A stretch of DNA of 64,000 nt. Source: Bos javanicus. Lineage: Eukaryota > Chordata > Mammalia > Artiodactyla > Bovidae. Shown piece by piece: positions 45,945 to 57,168 of the stretch. The position numbers were made by a program, and so were the translations under genes. The notes under the pieces were generated by a model. The model did no database searches and had not been told where the DNA came from. It saw only the letters and a list, made by a program, of their open reading frames with translations. The stretch's first letter is position 1, and the number at the start of each line of letters is the position of its first letter. The stretch is from the NCBI RefSeq assembly GCF_032452875.1, contig NC_083868.1, forward strand, positions 31,352,537-31,416,536, in the 5' to 3' direction.

Positions 45945-46139
45945 CCCAAGAGGCTCCCCTGTCCCTGGGATTCTCCAGGCAAGAACACTGGAGTGGGTTG
46001 CCATTTCCTTCTCCAATGCATGAATGTGAAAGTGAAGTAGCTCAGTCGTGTCCGACTCTTAGCCGCCCCATGGACTACAGCCCACCAGGCTCTCTGTCCA
46101 TGGGATTTTCCCAGGCAAGAGTACTGGAGTGGGGTGCCA
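45945..46139 (-). mobile_element. BOV-A2 SINE, both ends lost, joined to BovB
   Basis: Antisense BOV-A2 from 'gaggctcccctgtccctggg' to 'gtactggagtggggtgccat'. The (GCT)n end with about 50 bases and the last 10 or so bases of the other end are missing. At 46139/46140 it passes without spacer into sense BovB. Confidence 0.9.
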
Positions 46140-46270
46140 TCTTAAAAGATGATGCTGCAAAAGTTTTGCATTCAATATGCCAAAATACTTGGAAAACTCA
46201 ACAGTGACTACAGGACTGGAAAAGGTCAATTTTCATTTCAATCCCAAAGAAGGGCAATGCCTACGACACA

Positions 46271-46297
46271 TTGTGTGTAGGCAATGCCTACACACAA
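46271..46297. repeat. 12-bp perfect inverted repeat, 3-base loop
   Basis: Arms 'ttgtgtgtaggc' (46271-46282) and 'gcctacacacaa' (46286-46297) inside the BovB copy. The BovB consensus lacks this hairpin, so it arose after insertion. Confidence 0.92.
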
Positions 46298-46918
46298 AAT
46301 TACACTCATGTAACATGTTGGTAAAGTAATGCTCAAAATTCTCCAAGATAGGCTTCAATAGTATGTGAACTGAGAACTTCCAGATATTCAAGCTGGTTTT
46401 AGAAAAGGCAGAGGAACCAGAGATCAAATTGCCAACATTTGTTGGATCATAGGAAAAGTAAGGAAATTCCAGAAAAACATTTACTTCTACTTTGTTGACT
46501 ATGCTAAAGCCTTTGACTGTGTGGATCACAACAAACTTTGGAAAATTAAGAGATGGGAATACCCCGACCACCTTATCTGTCTCCTGTGAAACCTGTATCC
46601 AGGTCAAGAAGCAACAGTTAGAATCGAACATGTAACAGACAGGTTCCAAATTGGGAAAGGAGCAGGTCAAGGCTGTAGACTGTCACCCAGTTTATTTAAC
46701 TATTCTGCAGGTAAACCATGAGCAAAGTGGTGCTGGATGAATCATAAACTGAAAGCAAGATGGCTGGGAGAAATATCAATGACCTCAGACATTAAGATGA
46801 CACCACCCTAATGACAGAAAGTGAAGAGGAACTAAAGAGTCTCTTGATGAAGGTGAAAAAGGAGAGTGAAAAGCTGGCTAAAAGCTCAACATTCAAAATA
46901 ACTAAGTTCATGGCATTT

Positions 46919-47837
46919 GGTCCCACTCAGTTCAATTCAGTCGCTCAGTCGTGTCTGACTCTTTGCGACCGCATGGACTGAAGCACACCAGGCCTCCCTG
47001 TCTATCAACAACTCCTGGAGTTCACTCAAACTCACGTCCATCGAGTCGGTGATGCCATCCAGCCATCTCATCCTCTGTCGTCCCCTTCTCCTCCTGCCCC
47101 CAATCCCTCCCAGCATCAGAGTCTTTTCCACTGAGTCCACTCTTCACATGAGGTGGCCAAAGTACTGGAGTTTCAGCTTTAGCATCATTCCTTCCAAAGA
47201 AATCCCAGGGCTGATCTCCTTTAGAATGGACTGGATGGATCTCCTTGCAGTCCAAGGGACTCTCAAGAGTCTTCTCCAACACTACAGTTCAAAAGCATCA
47301 ATTCTTCAGCGCTCAGCTTTCTTCAGGGTCCAACTCTCACATCCATACATGACCACTGGAAAAACCATAGCCTTGACTAGACGGACCTTTGTTGACAAAG
47401 TAATGTCTCTGCTTTTGAATATGCTATCCAGGTTGGTCATAACTTTCCTTCCGAGGAATAAGTGTTTTTTTAATTTCATGGCTGCAGTCACCATCTGCAG
47501 TGATTTTTGGAGCCCCAAAAATAAAGTCTGACACTGTTTCCACTGTTTCCCCATCTATTTTCCATGAAGTGATGGAACCAGATGCCATGATCTTAGTTTT
47601 CTGAATGTTGAGCTTTAAGCCAACTATTTCACTCTCCTCTCACTTTCATCAAGAGACTTTTTAGTTCCTCTTCACTTTCTGCCATAAGGGTGGTGTCATC
47701 TGCATATCTGAGGTTATTGATATTTCTCCTGGCAATCTTGAGTCCAGCTTGTGCTTCTTCCAGCCTAGCGTTTCTCATGATGTACTTTGCATATAAGTTA
47801 AATAAGTAGGGTGACAATATACAGCCTTAGTCTCATT
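46919..47837 (-). mobile_element. BovB LINE nested in BovB, about 900 bp
   Basis: The antisense insert (46928-47828) starts with the complete 3' terminus 'cagttcaattcagtcgctca' and stops upstream of the catalytic motif. Minus-strand frames include IARRNINNLRYADDTTLMAE (YADD intact) and RRRRGRQRMRWLDGITDSMD. Flanks 'ggtcccact' (46919-46927) and 'agtctcatt' (47829-47837) are a diverged target duplication of the host BovB. Higher consensus match than its host fits a younger age. Confidence 0.93.
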
Positions 47838-48456
47838 ACTTCATGTCAAATAGATGAGGAAACAATGGAAACTGTGACAGACTATTTTCTTAGGCTCCAA
47901 AATCACTCCAGTTGGTGACTGGAGCCATGAAATTAAAAAATGCTTGCTTCTTGGAAGTAAAGCAGTGACAAACCTAGACAGTGTATTAAAAAGCAGAGAC
48001 ATTACTTTGCTATCAAGGGTCTGTCAAGTAAATGCTATGGTTTTTCCAGCAGTCATGTATGGATGTGAGAGCTGGACAATAAGGCTGAGCACTGAAGAAC
48101 TGATGCCTTCGAGCTGTGGTGCTGGAGAAGACTCTTGAGAGTCCCTTGGACTGCAAGGAGATCCAACCAGTCTATCCTAAAGAAAAACAGTCCTGAATAT
48201 TCACTGGAAGGACTAATGCTGAAGCTGAAACTCCAATACTTTGGCCACCTGAAGTGAAGAACTGACTTATTTGAAAAGACCCTGATGAAAAAGAAGGGGA
48301 TGTCGGAGTATGAGATGGTTGGATGGTATCACTGACTCAATGGACATGAGCTGAGTAAACTCCAGGAGTTGGTGATGGACAGGGAGGCCTGGTGTGCTGC
48401 AGTTCATGGGGTCACAAAGAGTTGGACACAACCGAGTGACTGAATTGAATTGACTG

Positions 48457-48684
48457 AATTGATTAATGCACATGTACATATGATATACATTTCTGTTTAA
48501 CAACATTACGTTTTTAGTGCTGTGTTTCCTTGCTGTATACGTTTATATTGACTAGTGTTTTTTCTCTTGATTATGCATTACATTTTCCTGTTGTTTTCAT
48601 ATCTAAAATTGTCCTTGTATGTTGGCATTGTGCACATTACATTGTTGAAAGTCTGGATTTCCTTTTATTCCTTCAAAGATTTTG
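48457..48684. other. Unrecognised spacer
   Basis: Short stretch between two BovB pieces, with nothing recognised. Confidence 0.5.
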
Positions 48685-48818
48685 AATCACTGACTTTATG
48701 GACGTGAGTTTGAGTAAGCTCCAAGAGGTGGTGATGGACAGGGAAACCTGTCATGTTGCAGTCCATGGGGTCACAAAGAGTCAGACACAACTGAGCAACT
48801 GAATTGAACTGAACTGAA
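48685..48818 (+). mobile_element. BovB 3' terminal fragment
   Basis: 'tcactgactttatggacgtg' to 'gagcaactgaattgaactga' plus a short 'actga' tail. About 134 bases of the terminus. Confidence 0.92.
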
Positions 48819-49720
48819 CCAAGAGACACAGTAATTTTCCTGCTGGATTCACTTTGTCCTATAAAGGCTCATGTTTCATTCTACAAGGCTGATTTTAGAG
48901 TACTACCTTAATGGTGTGACCTTTCTGAGATCTTAACTGATTGTCTGGGGAATGAGTGAGACTGTTCTCTAACTGGTGTAAGTATGTCTCTAATCACTGT
49001 GAGTGCTCCAGAATTCCCACACACCTCACAAGCTCTTTTTCAGTGGCTCTTTTCTAAAAAGCTGGTTTTTATTCTCTGCCAGGTTTCATGGAGTCTCACC
49101 ATGAGCACGTGCAGCTCAGTAATCTGTCAGAGAGTCAAGAGACCCTCTTTGAACTTCTAGACCTCTTTCTTTCCATAGTTCCCTTCTCTGTGCTGAAAAT
49201 TATAGATACATTAGCAATCTAGAATGTAGCTGTTTATCATTTTGTTCTGTTTTTAACTGACTTCTCAGTAGTACAGTTTGAAAAGTGACCATGGAAAAAC
49301 AGAGTAATTATGAAACTGATCTTATATGTTTTCCTTATTTGAATGGTAGTGTCTTTACATTTGTTGTCTAATACATGAAAAACTTTATTTAATATAGCCT
49401 ATCAAGTTTTACAATTATTTGTGGTATAAGAATAAGGGTAATAGTACTCTGTCTGTGCTGGAACAACATAACATCTATTAAATTACAGTTTCAAATTTCT
49501 CTTCAGTCTTCTTCTCTTCTCTCATTATATTATCTCTAATATTAACCCTTCCCTCTATATTATCACTCATTCATCAAATCACAAGTATAAATATTATCTC
49601 TTCCCTTGATCTGATTAAAATCTCTAAAATCAAAATATCTCACAATCCAAAGTGCCAAGAAACTTTTAAATATTGTTGATTCTTTCTTTGCTATGTATTT
49701 CATACTTAAAAGTATAGTTG
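48819..49720. other. Unrecognised DNA
   Basis: No recognised gene or repeat. Confidence 0.5.
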
Positions 49721-49722
49721 CT

Positions 49723-50756
49723 GTTGTTCAGTCACTATGTCATGTCCAACTCTCTGCAACCCCATGAACTGCAGCACACCAGGCCTCCCTGTCCTTCACT
49801 GTCTCCCAGCTTGCTCAAACTCATGTGCATTGAGTTGATGATAGCATCCGACCATCTCATGATCTGTCACCCCCTTCTCTTCCTGCCCTCAATCATTCCC
49901 AGCATTAGAGTCTTTTCCAATGAGTTGGTTTTTCACATCAGGTGGCCAAAGTATTGGAGTTTCAGCATCAGTCCTTCCAATGAATATTCAGGGTTGATTT
50001 CCTTTAGGATTGACTAGTTTGACCTCTTTGCTGTACAAGAGATTCTCAAGAGTTTTCTATAGCACCACAGTTCAGAAGCATCAATTTTTTGGCTCTCAGA
50101 CTTCTTTATGGTCCAACTCTCACATCTGTGCATAACTATTGGAAAAACCATAGTCACCGTTTGCAGTGATTTTGGAGTCCAAGAAAATAAAACTTGTCAC
50201 TTGTTTCCACTTTTCCCCATCTATTATCCATGATTGATGGGACTGAATGCCATGATCTTAGCTTTTTGAGTGTTGAGTTTTAAGACAGCTTTTCACTCTG
50301 CTCTTTCACCTTTATCAAGAGGTTCTTTAGTTCCTCTTCACTTTCTGCCATAAGGGTGGTGTCATCTGTACATTTGAGGTTGTTGATATTTCTCCCAGCA
50401 ATCTTGATTCCAGCTTGTGACTCATCTAGCCCAGCATTTTGCATGATGTATTCTGCATATGAGTGAATATAAAGGTGACAATATACAGCCCTGTCATACT
50501 CCTTTCCCAATTTGGAACCAGTCTGTTGTTCCATGTCCAGTTCTAACTGTTGCTTCTTGACCTGCCTACAGGTTTCTCAGGAGACAAGTAAGGTGGTCTG
50601 GTATGCCCAACTCTTGAAGAATTCTCTACAGTTTATTGTGATCCACACACTCAAAGACCTTAGAGAAGTCAATGTAGCAAAGTAGATGTTTTTTTTCTGG
50701 AATTCCATTGCTTTTTCTAAGATCCAACAGATATTGGAAATTTGATCTCTGGTTCC
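49723..50756 (-). mobile_element. BovB LINE, 3' part, with internal deletion
   Basis: Antisense BovB from the 3' terminus ('gttgttcagtcactatgtca') into the RT domain (GTRDQISNICWILEKAMEFQ). The minus-strand frame at 50534-50280 has CTDD where YADD is expected. At about 50148 the text jumps from 'aaaaaccatag' to 'tcaccgtttgcagtg', losing roughly 120 bases relative to other copies. Non-functional. Confidence 0.93.
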
Positions 50757-51440
50757 CTGGACCACCAGAGAAGTGCAAAATTATAGTAGGACAATCTAAC
50801 TATACATGACAAGTACACTGGCATTAATTAAGTGGGTAGGTTAAATTTCCTCTGTTACAAGTTGGTTTATGTAATAAAATGTCTGAAATCACCCATAATT
50901 AAAAAATGGAGTGAAACATTGAAGGAACTTATAGTCAGTGCTCTTATTTTCTCCTTGACTTTTCTCCCGTCTGAATATCTAGTTTATTTTTCTTACTACA
51001 AATGAACTTTCTTTGCTTCACTATTCAGGTGAAATAAAATTGCTATCCAGAGCACCAAACTTTACATAGCAACTATTTAAAAGGCAGGATTAGAAAGAGA
51101 TTGGTTTGTCTGAAAATTAAATTTGTAAACATGGTACCGTTAAATTAAATTAGATGATACTATCTCCACAAAGGTCTATTAAAAGACTAATATTGCTTAC
51201 ATTGGCTAACAAACGTCATCTCTGGTAGCACATGAATAGTTGTATTTCATGGGATGTTGTATCATAGTAGGCCAACAACCAATAGCTGGTGACAATATTT
51301 AACCTCTAAATACTCAGACTATTCACACACTTTTTTCTTCAAATACACATAGAAGTTCTATTAGACCAATTATTTTATATGAAAGACACCCTCATGATAA
51401 TACTTACTGCAATCTGTCTTGTATTACAGTTTCTGTAATT
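50757..51440. other. Unrecognised DNA
   Basis: No feature seen. Confidence 0.5.
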
Positions 51441-51444
51441 GTGA

Positions 51445-51672
51445 CGGAAAGAATAGAGCTGAAATCAAATACATATTCAAATAGAGGCTCTATCATTAAT
51501 TACCTTTGTGACTTTAGCAAAGGTACTTAGTATTTGTGAAGTTTATGTTTCCGTTATGTATGGGTAACTTAATGCCTATTTCATAGGCTTGTTACAAGAA
51601 TACATCGTGCAAGGAGTACTCAGTACAACACCTAGTGCATAGTATGGTTCAATAAATCTTAGCACTGCTATG
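51445..51672 (+). mobile_element. MIR SINE
   Basis: 'gaggctctatcattaattac', 'tttgtgactttagcaaaggt', 'atttcataggcttgttacaa' and 'agtatggttcaataaatct' follow the MIR consensus to its 3' end. Confidence 0.8.
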
Positions 51673-52475
51673 CTTACCTTTCTCAGTAGGATTTAAACCT
51701 TTAGAAATAGGGAGCAAGTCTTCAATGTTTCAAATAGTCATTGCTCAATAAACAATTGCATATTTATGTATTTAAATTAATTATTTGCAAATCAAATATT
51801 CTGGTCAAAAAGTCAGTGATGTCCTAACAACCAAAGTTATTTTTCAGACCCTACCAGTCTGATAGTTCTTCAGCATAATACTGTTAAAAAAAAAATCACT
51901 GATTTTTTAAAAATTGTTTTTTTTCTTGTTCTCTGTATTTCCATTTCTCCCTTGAATTTTATGACTTCTTTTCTTCTGCTTCCATTGCTTCTATTCTTGT
52001 TTCCATACCTTAAATATGGGGGAATAAAACTCAGGTTATGGTTCACAGTTCTCATTTCTCTCAGTCATCTTACTTAACCATATCATAAAAACCCCAGGTT
52101 TATGTATTAACTCTATGCAGATTAATTTCAGATCTTCAGCTTTGGCTTCTTTTATAAGCTCCAGGCTTTCAGATTCTATTACCTACCAGAAATTGCTTTC
52201 CAAATACTTTGCTAGTTCCACAAACTCAAAATTGCAAGACAATTTCAGTCATCTCTAACATTTGTCTCAAGCCTTATTCCCTTCAACTCTCAGGTTTCTA
52301 TAAATATCACCATCATTCCCTCAACCACATAGGATTGAATTCTGGCAATGTTATAATTTTGGGGAATACAACTGAACAAGTGTAGAAGAAAATAATGTAA
52401 ATGAAATCTAGAGTAGAAGGTAAGATATATCAGAATGAAAACAGATACACAAAACAATTTCACTATTTGAAAAAA
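51673..52475. other. Unrecognised DNA
   Basis: No recognised gene or repeat. An A/T run lies at 51885-51925. Confidence 0.5.
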
Positions 52476-52894
52476 TATTTAATAATGTATTAATTGAACA
52501 CATGTTTACTGAGAAACAACTAAATATTAATCATTGAAGAGGTCAGATATTGTCCTTGCTTCATGAAACTTGAACATAGTGGATAGGGAGACAAGGAAAC
52601 AGGAAGTAACAAAGCATATTGTTAAGTGCTAAGAGAACATACTAGAAACATGCAGGATGAACACCTAACTCATTTTTGGAGACTTGAACAAGGCTTTCCA
52701 GAAAAAGCTTAGGTATGCATAAAAATGTGAGTGAGGTAAAGCATGAAAAAGTGCTCCTGGCAGAAACAACAAACTGGCTGACAAAAATGTAGCAAACTGA
52801 ATATCAGGGAAAAAATTCATTAAGAAGGGTTTACAATTTACAAAGCAAGATGAGATATGCCTAGAGAGCTCATTAGAACCAGGCCAAAAGAAAA

Positions 52895-53042
52895 CTTCAG
52901 TTCAGTTCAATTCAGTAGCTCAGTCATGTCCGAGTCTTTGTGATCCCATGGACTGCAACACAGTGGGCCTCCTGTCCTTCACCAATTCCTGGAGTTCACT
53001 CAAACTCCATTGAGTCGGTGATGCCATCCAGCCATCTGATCA
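52895..53042 (-). mobile_element. BovB 3' terminal fragment
   Basis: Antisense terminus 'cagttcagttcaattcagta' to 'ccatccagccatctgat'. About 145 bases. Confidence 0.92.
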
Positions 53043-53059
53043 TGTTAATGAGTGTGGAT

Positions 53060-53252
53060 ATGTGTGTGAAAGTTGCTCAGTCACATCCGACTCTGCGACG
53101 ACATAGGTCCTCTGTCCATGGAATTCTCCAGGCAAGAAAACTGGAAATGGGTAGCCATTCCATTCTCCAGGGAATCCTCCAAACCCAGGAATCAAACCAC
53201 ATTTTTCTGCATTGTAGGTGGATTCTTTACCATCTGATCTACCAGGCAAGTG
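53060..53252 (-). mobile_element. Bov-tA SINE
   Basis: Antisense copy: 'gaaagttgctcagtcacatc' to 'ttaccatctgatctaccagg', with a small deletion in the Bov-A body ('gacgacataggtcc'). Confidence 0.9.
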
Positions 53253-53499
53253 TGGACTTGATTCTAAGTCCAAGATTCTGAGTGTGGACTTGATTCTAAA
53301 TGTGATGGAGACTCAGTGAAATCTTTTGATCAAAGGAGTGATCATAATCCAACTTAAGATATAGAAAGTTCACTCTACATGTATGTGACTGAAGGAATTA
53401 GACAAAGTTAGGTTTTATAAGAGCATAAGTTAATAAACTGTTATAATAATTTGAATAATAATGGATGTGGTCTTTATTTAAGTAATAACAGTTGATGGA

Positions 53500-53708
53500 G
53501 TGGGCTTCCCTGGTGACTCAGATGGTAAAGAATCTGCCTGCAATGCAGGAGACCTAGGTTTGATCCCTGGTTTAGAAAGACCCCCTGAAGAAGGAAATGG
53601 CAACCCACTCCATTATTCTTGCCTGGAAATTCCATGGACAGAGGAATCTGCTGGGTTACAGTCCATGGGGTCAATAAGAGTCAAATATGACAGAGTGACT
53701 AAATACGA
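53500..53708 (+). mobile_element. Bov-tA SINE
   Basis: Full-length sense copy: 'ggcttccctggtgactcaga', pol III B-box-like GGTTTGATCCC, and tail 'aaatatgacagagtgactaa'. Confidence 0.94.
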
Positions 53709-54130
53709 GTGAATGGGGTAATGGATAGACAAATTTGGAACAATGAGGAAATCTTTTTGAAAGGATATTGTGACTGGATAGCTCTTGGGGAAACTTGATA
53801 TTATGTATTAAACACAGCTAGACCAGTATATGTATAGATCATAATTCCATGTATAAATATTAGGATAACTTAATGATAAAAAGATAGAACATGAAGTGCT
53901 TGAGATAACATAAAGCTAGAGAAGAGAGATGAGGAGTGATCCTTAAGGAATGACAATATGGAGGGGAGTATGGAGAGGCAAAAAGGATTGCTCAATGAGA
54001 AAGTCTCTGAGGTAAGAGTTATTGAAAATCAGATAGTGTGGCAATATGAACACCTTTAAAAGAATATTTCAAGAAAGAAGTAATTAATGACAAAGTCAAA
54101 ACTGCAAAATGAACAACTGTAAAGAAATTA

Positions 54131-54625
54131 AAATTGCCTTATGGATTTTACACAGAGGGTAGAAGACACAAATTATTTTCAGGAGATAGTCAATAAACAG
54201 TGGCCTTCAAAGTAAATGGAAGTCAAAGTGAGAAGAGTCATTTTTTTATTATTAGTATATAATATTATACTTTGATGGTAAAAAAAAAGAAGAGCAGCTG
54301 GAAAGAGATCTTTATTTGTGGATTTTATTGTTTCATTGTTTTAAGCCTAGAGACACTTGATCATAATTAAATTCTTATGATAATAAATTATGAAGAAGAG
54401 ATTCACTAACCAGGGGAGATTAAAAAGTGGATGGAAGGTGCCATGAGAAAAATGGAGAGGATAAGCTCTGATTGGTAAGTGGGAAAATTAGCTTTCGAAG
54501 TTCAATATCTTATCTAATCAAACAATAAAAATGAGGAAAAGTTAAATGCATATAGTAAAAATTATTGTATGGTAGCAAAAAATGGAAAGATTTCAAATAT
54601 AAGAAATAGAATAAATTTAAGTGTA
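54131..54625. other. Unrecognised DNA
   Basis: No feature seen. Confidence 0.5.
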
Positions 54626-54629
54626 GCGT

Positions 54630-54868
54630 TCAAAAACGTAAGCTTTGTACACAGATCGCTTGAATTCTAATCTCATCATTGCCACTTACTCTCTGTGATA
54701 TTAACAAGTCCTTGAATTAGTATATGCTTCAGTTTCCACATAAGGAAAGTGCTGATGAACATAGGCCCCTGTCTCATAGGGTTGCTATGAGGATAAATGA
54801 GACTGCTTTTAGTGAATTGCTTAGGATTTTCCTAGTGCAAAGTAGCAACGTATTATTACTGTTATTGA
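54630..54868 (+). mobile_element. MIR SINE
   Basis: 'gattaatctcatcattgcca'-like B-box side, 'gccacttactctctgtgata', 'cttcagtttccacataagga' and 'ctcatagggttgctatgagg' give a clear MIR core. Confidence 0.87.
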
Positions 54869-55400
54869 TTCATTAATGTAAGTAGAAAGTTTGTAGGTAA
54901 TTGTAGAAAGATTTTATATGAAAGAAAAATCTTATTGAATCTATTTAGTGTGAAACAAATAATTTACCCAGGAAACACAGCAAAAGCTAGGGAGTTCATG
55001 TTCCCAGTTGAGACTGAATACGATAAATATGTATTCACTGTTCGGGTTAATCAACCGATTTGGGTGAGTTTTAACTAAATGAATAATACTTTGATCAAGC
55101 TGATTGATTGAAAATGCAAAGACTGTTTCACTCTGAAAATTATCTGAGTATATGGCATAAGTATATACTATTTCAAAAAAAAAAGAGAATTTTTACAAAA
55201 GGTACATCTCCAAAATATATGAATAAGAGAGAAAGTAGACCTTGATACAGATATTGAAAAACTTTGTACATATTTATATTTCTGGGTAAGTGACAATTTT
55301 TCTTGACACTCTACATCCATGCACAAAGATTTACCAAAGATGATAATATCTTCTATCAAGCATTCTGATAATTAATTCCAAAATTCTATTAAAATGTCTA
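54869..55400. other. Unrecognised DNA
   Basis: No feature seen. Confidence 0.5.
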
Positions 55401-55404
55401 CTAC

Positions 55405-56318
55405 CTGAAGAACAAGAAAAAATGCTCAAAAACACTAATTATTAGAGAAATGTAAATCAAGACTACAATGAGGTATCACTTCACAGTGGTCAGAATGCCA
55501 TCATCAAAAATCTACAAACAATAAAGTCTGGAAAGCGTGTAGAGAAACAGGAACCCTCTTACACTCTGTGGGAATTTAGATTGGTACAGTCACTATGGAG
55601 AACAGTATGGAGGTTCCTTAAAAAACTAAACACATAGCTACCATATGCTTCAGTAGTCCTACTCCTGGGCTTATATCCAGAGAAAACCATAATTTGAAAA
55701 GATACTTGCATCGCAGTGCTCACTGCAAAGCTATTTATAGTAGCCAGGACACAGAAGCAACCTAAAAGTCTATCAATAGAGGAATGTATAAAGAAAACGT
55801 GGCACTCAGCCATTGAAATGAATGATATAATGCCATATAGTAACATTGTTGGACCTAGAGATTGCTGTATTGAGTGAAGTAAGTCAGACAGAGAAAGACA
55901 AATATTGTATGACATAGCTTATATATGGAACTTAAAAAAGGATATAAATGAAATTATCTACAAAAAAGAAATAGAGTTGCAAATATAGAAAACTAATTTA
56001 TGGTTGGGGGCATTAGAGGTAGGGGTAAATTGGAAGATTGGGATTGATATATACACAGCAATATGTATAAAATATATAATATAGAAAATTAATATTAATA
56101 TAAAATTAATATGAAATATATAAATATATATATAGATAACTAATGAGGACCTAATGTATAGCACAGGGAATTCTACTCAATACTCTGTAATAACCATATG
56201 CGAAAAAAATTTTTTAAAAGAGTGTCTGTGTGTATATATATATATATGATTCACTTTGCTGTACACATGAAATTAACACAACATTGTAAATTGACTATAT
56301 TCCAATTTTTTTAAAATT
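55405..56318 (+). mobile_element. L1 LINE 3' end, old
   Basis: Collinear with the end of L1 ORF2 ('aatgctcaaaaacactaatt', 'actatggagaacagtatgga', 'gaagtaagtcagacagagaa') and 3' UTR ('tatagcacagggaattctac', 'ttcactttgctgtacacatg'). Frames are broken. It is older than the copies at 40.7 and 61 kb. Confidence 0.92.
56222..56248. repeat. (TG)n(TA)n microsatellite
   Basis: Short TG run followed by about seven TA units within the L1 3' UTR. Confidence 0.85.
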
Positions 56319-56439
56319 GAATGAAGAATCTGTATTTATTCAGATAACAGGTATATCCTGATTTGTGTCATCTATTAAATATTTAGTTATTTATAAGTTA
56401 CTAGACATGATATTTTAAGTTCTTAAGTCTTTGAAAGTT

Positions 56440-56641
56440 AGTAACACAGTCATGTCCAACTCTTTGTGATTCCATGTACTGCAGCCTGTCCTGCTCCTCT
56501 GTCCATTGAATTATCCAGACAAGAGTACTGGAGGGGGTTGCCATTTCCTTCTCCAAGGGAGCTTCCTGACCTGGGTATCGAACCTGGGTCTCCTGCACTG
56601 CAGGCAGATTCTTTACTAACTGAGTCACTAGGGAAGCCCCA
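56440..56641 (-). mobile_element. Bov-tA SINE with intact B box
   Basis: Antisense full-length copy. On the minus strand the head 'ggggcttccctagtgactca' is followed by B box GGTTCGATACC. Confidence 0.94.
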
Positions 56642-56748
56642 TAATTTTTTAGGTTCCATCTATACTTTGGAGACAAATCACCTATGTTTCTAGATGTGAT
56701 CATGAGAGTCCAAGAACACACCGAATACATAGAATATTTGCTTTTCAT

Positions 56749-56976
56749 CATATCTCTACTCCCTGGTGGCTCAGGTGGTAAAGAATCTGCTGTGATGCAG
56801 GAGACATGGGTTTGATCCCTGGGTTGGGAAGATCCCCTAAAGAAGTGAATCGCACCCCACTCCAGAATTCTTACCTAGAGAATTCCATGGACAAAGGAGC
56901 CTGGCAGGCTACAGTCCATGGCGTTGCAAAGAATCAGACACAACTGAGTGACGAACACACACACACATATCTCTAC
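56749..56976 (+). mobile_element. Bov-tA SINE with 11-bp target duplication
   Basis: Sense copy at 56760-56965, ending in a (AC)n tail. The flanks 'catatctctac' at 56749-56759 and 56966-56976 are identical. It abuts a second Bov-tA on its right. Confidence 0.95.
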
Positions 56977-57168
56977 AGCCTGGTGGTAAAGAATCTGCCA
57001 GCAATGCAAGTGATCCAGGTTCAATCTCTGAGTTGGGAAGATTCCCTGGAGCAGGAAATGGCAACCCACTCCAGTATTCTTGCCTGAGAAATCCCATGGA
57101 TAGAGGAACCTGGTTGGCTACAGTTCAAGGGGCTGTAAAAGAGGCAGACACCACTTAGCAACTAAATC
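56977..57168 (+). mobile_element. Bov-tA SINE, tandem neighbour
   Basis: A second sense copy starting 'agcctggtggtaaagaatct' directly after the duplication of the first, ending 'ccacttagcaactaaatcac'. More diverged than the first and lacking the first few head bases. Confidence 0.93.

Larger units (their letters stand above)
46140..48456 (+). mobile_element. BovB LINE, sense, split by another BovB
   Basis: The left part (46140-46927) covers the reverse transcriptase from 'aaaagatgatgctgcaaaag' onward. The right part (47829-48456) continues 'tcaaatagatgaggaaacaa' and then the protein segment SKAVTNLDSVLKSRDITLL to the 3' terminus 'gagtgactgaattgaattga'. Frameshifts are present. At the position of the YADD motif the codons read H-stop-D-D (46790-46801), so the enzyme is dead. 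It is older than the BovB inside it. Confidence 0.94.
52480..54130 (+). repeat. Second long ancient repeat copy, interrupted by BovB and Bov-tA
   Basis: Blocks 'gaacacatgtttactgagaa', 'gcttcatgaaacttgaacat', 'ctcctggcagaaacaac', 'tcttttgatcaaaggagtga' and 'gctagagaagagagatgagg' appear to follow the same long ancient repeat as at 18.8-20.2 kb, in the same strand. Three younger elements are inserted. Family name uncertain. Confidence 0.45.
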
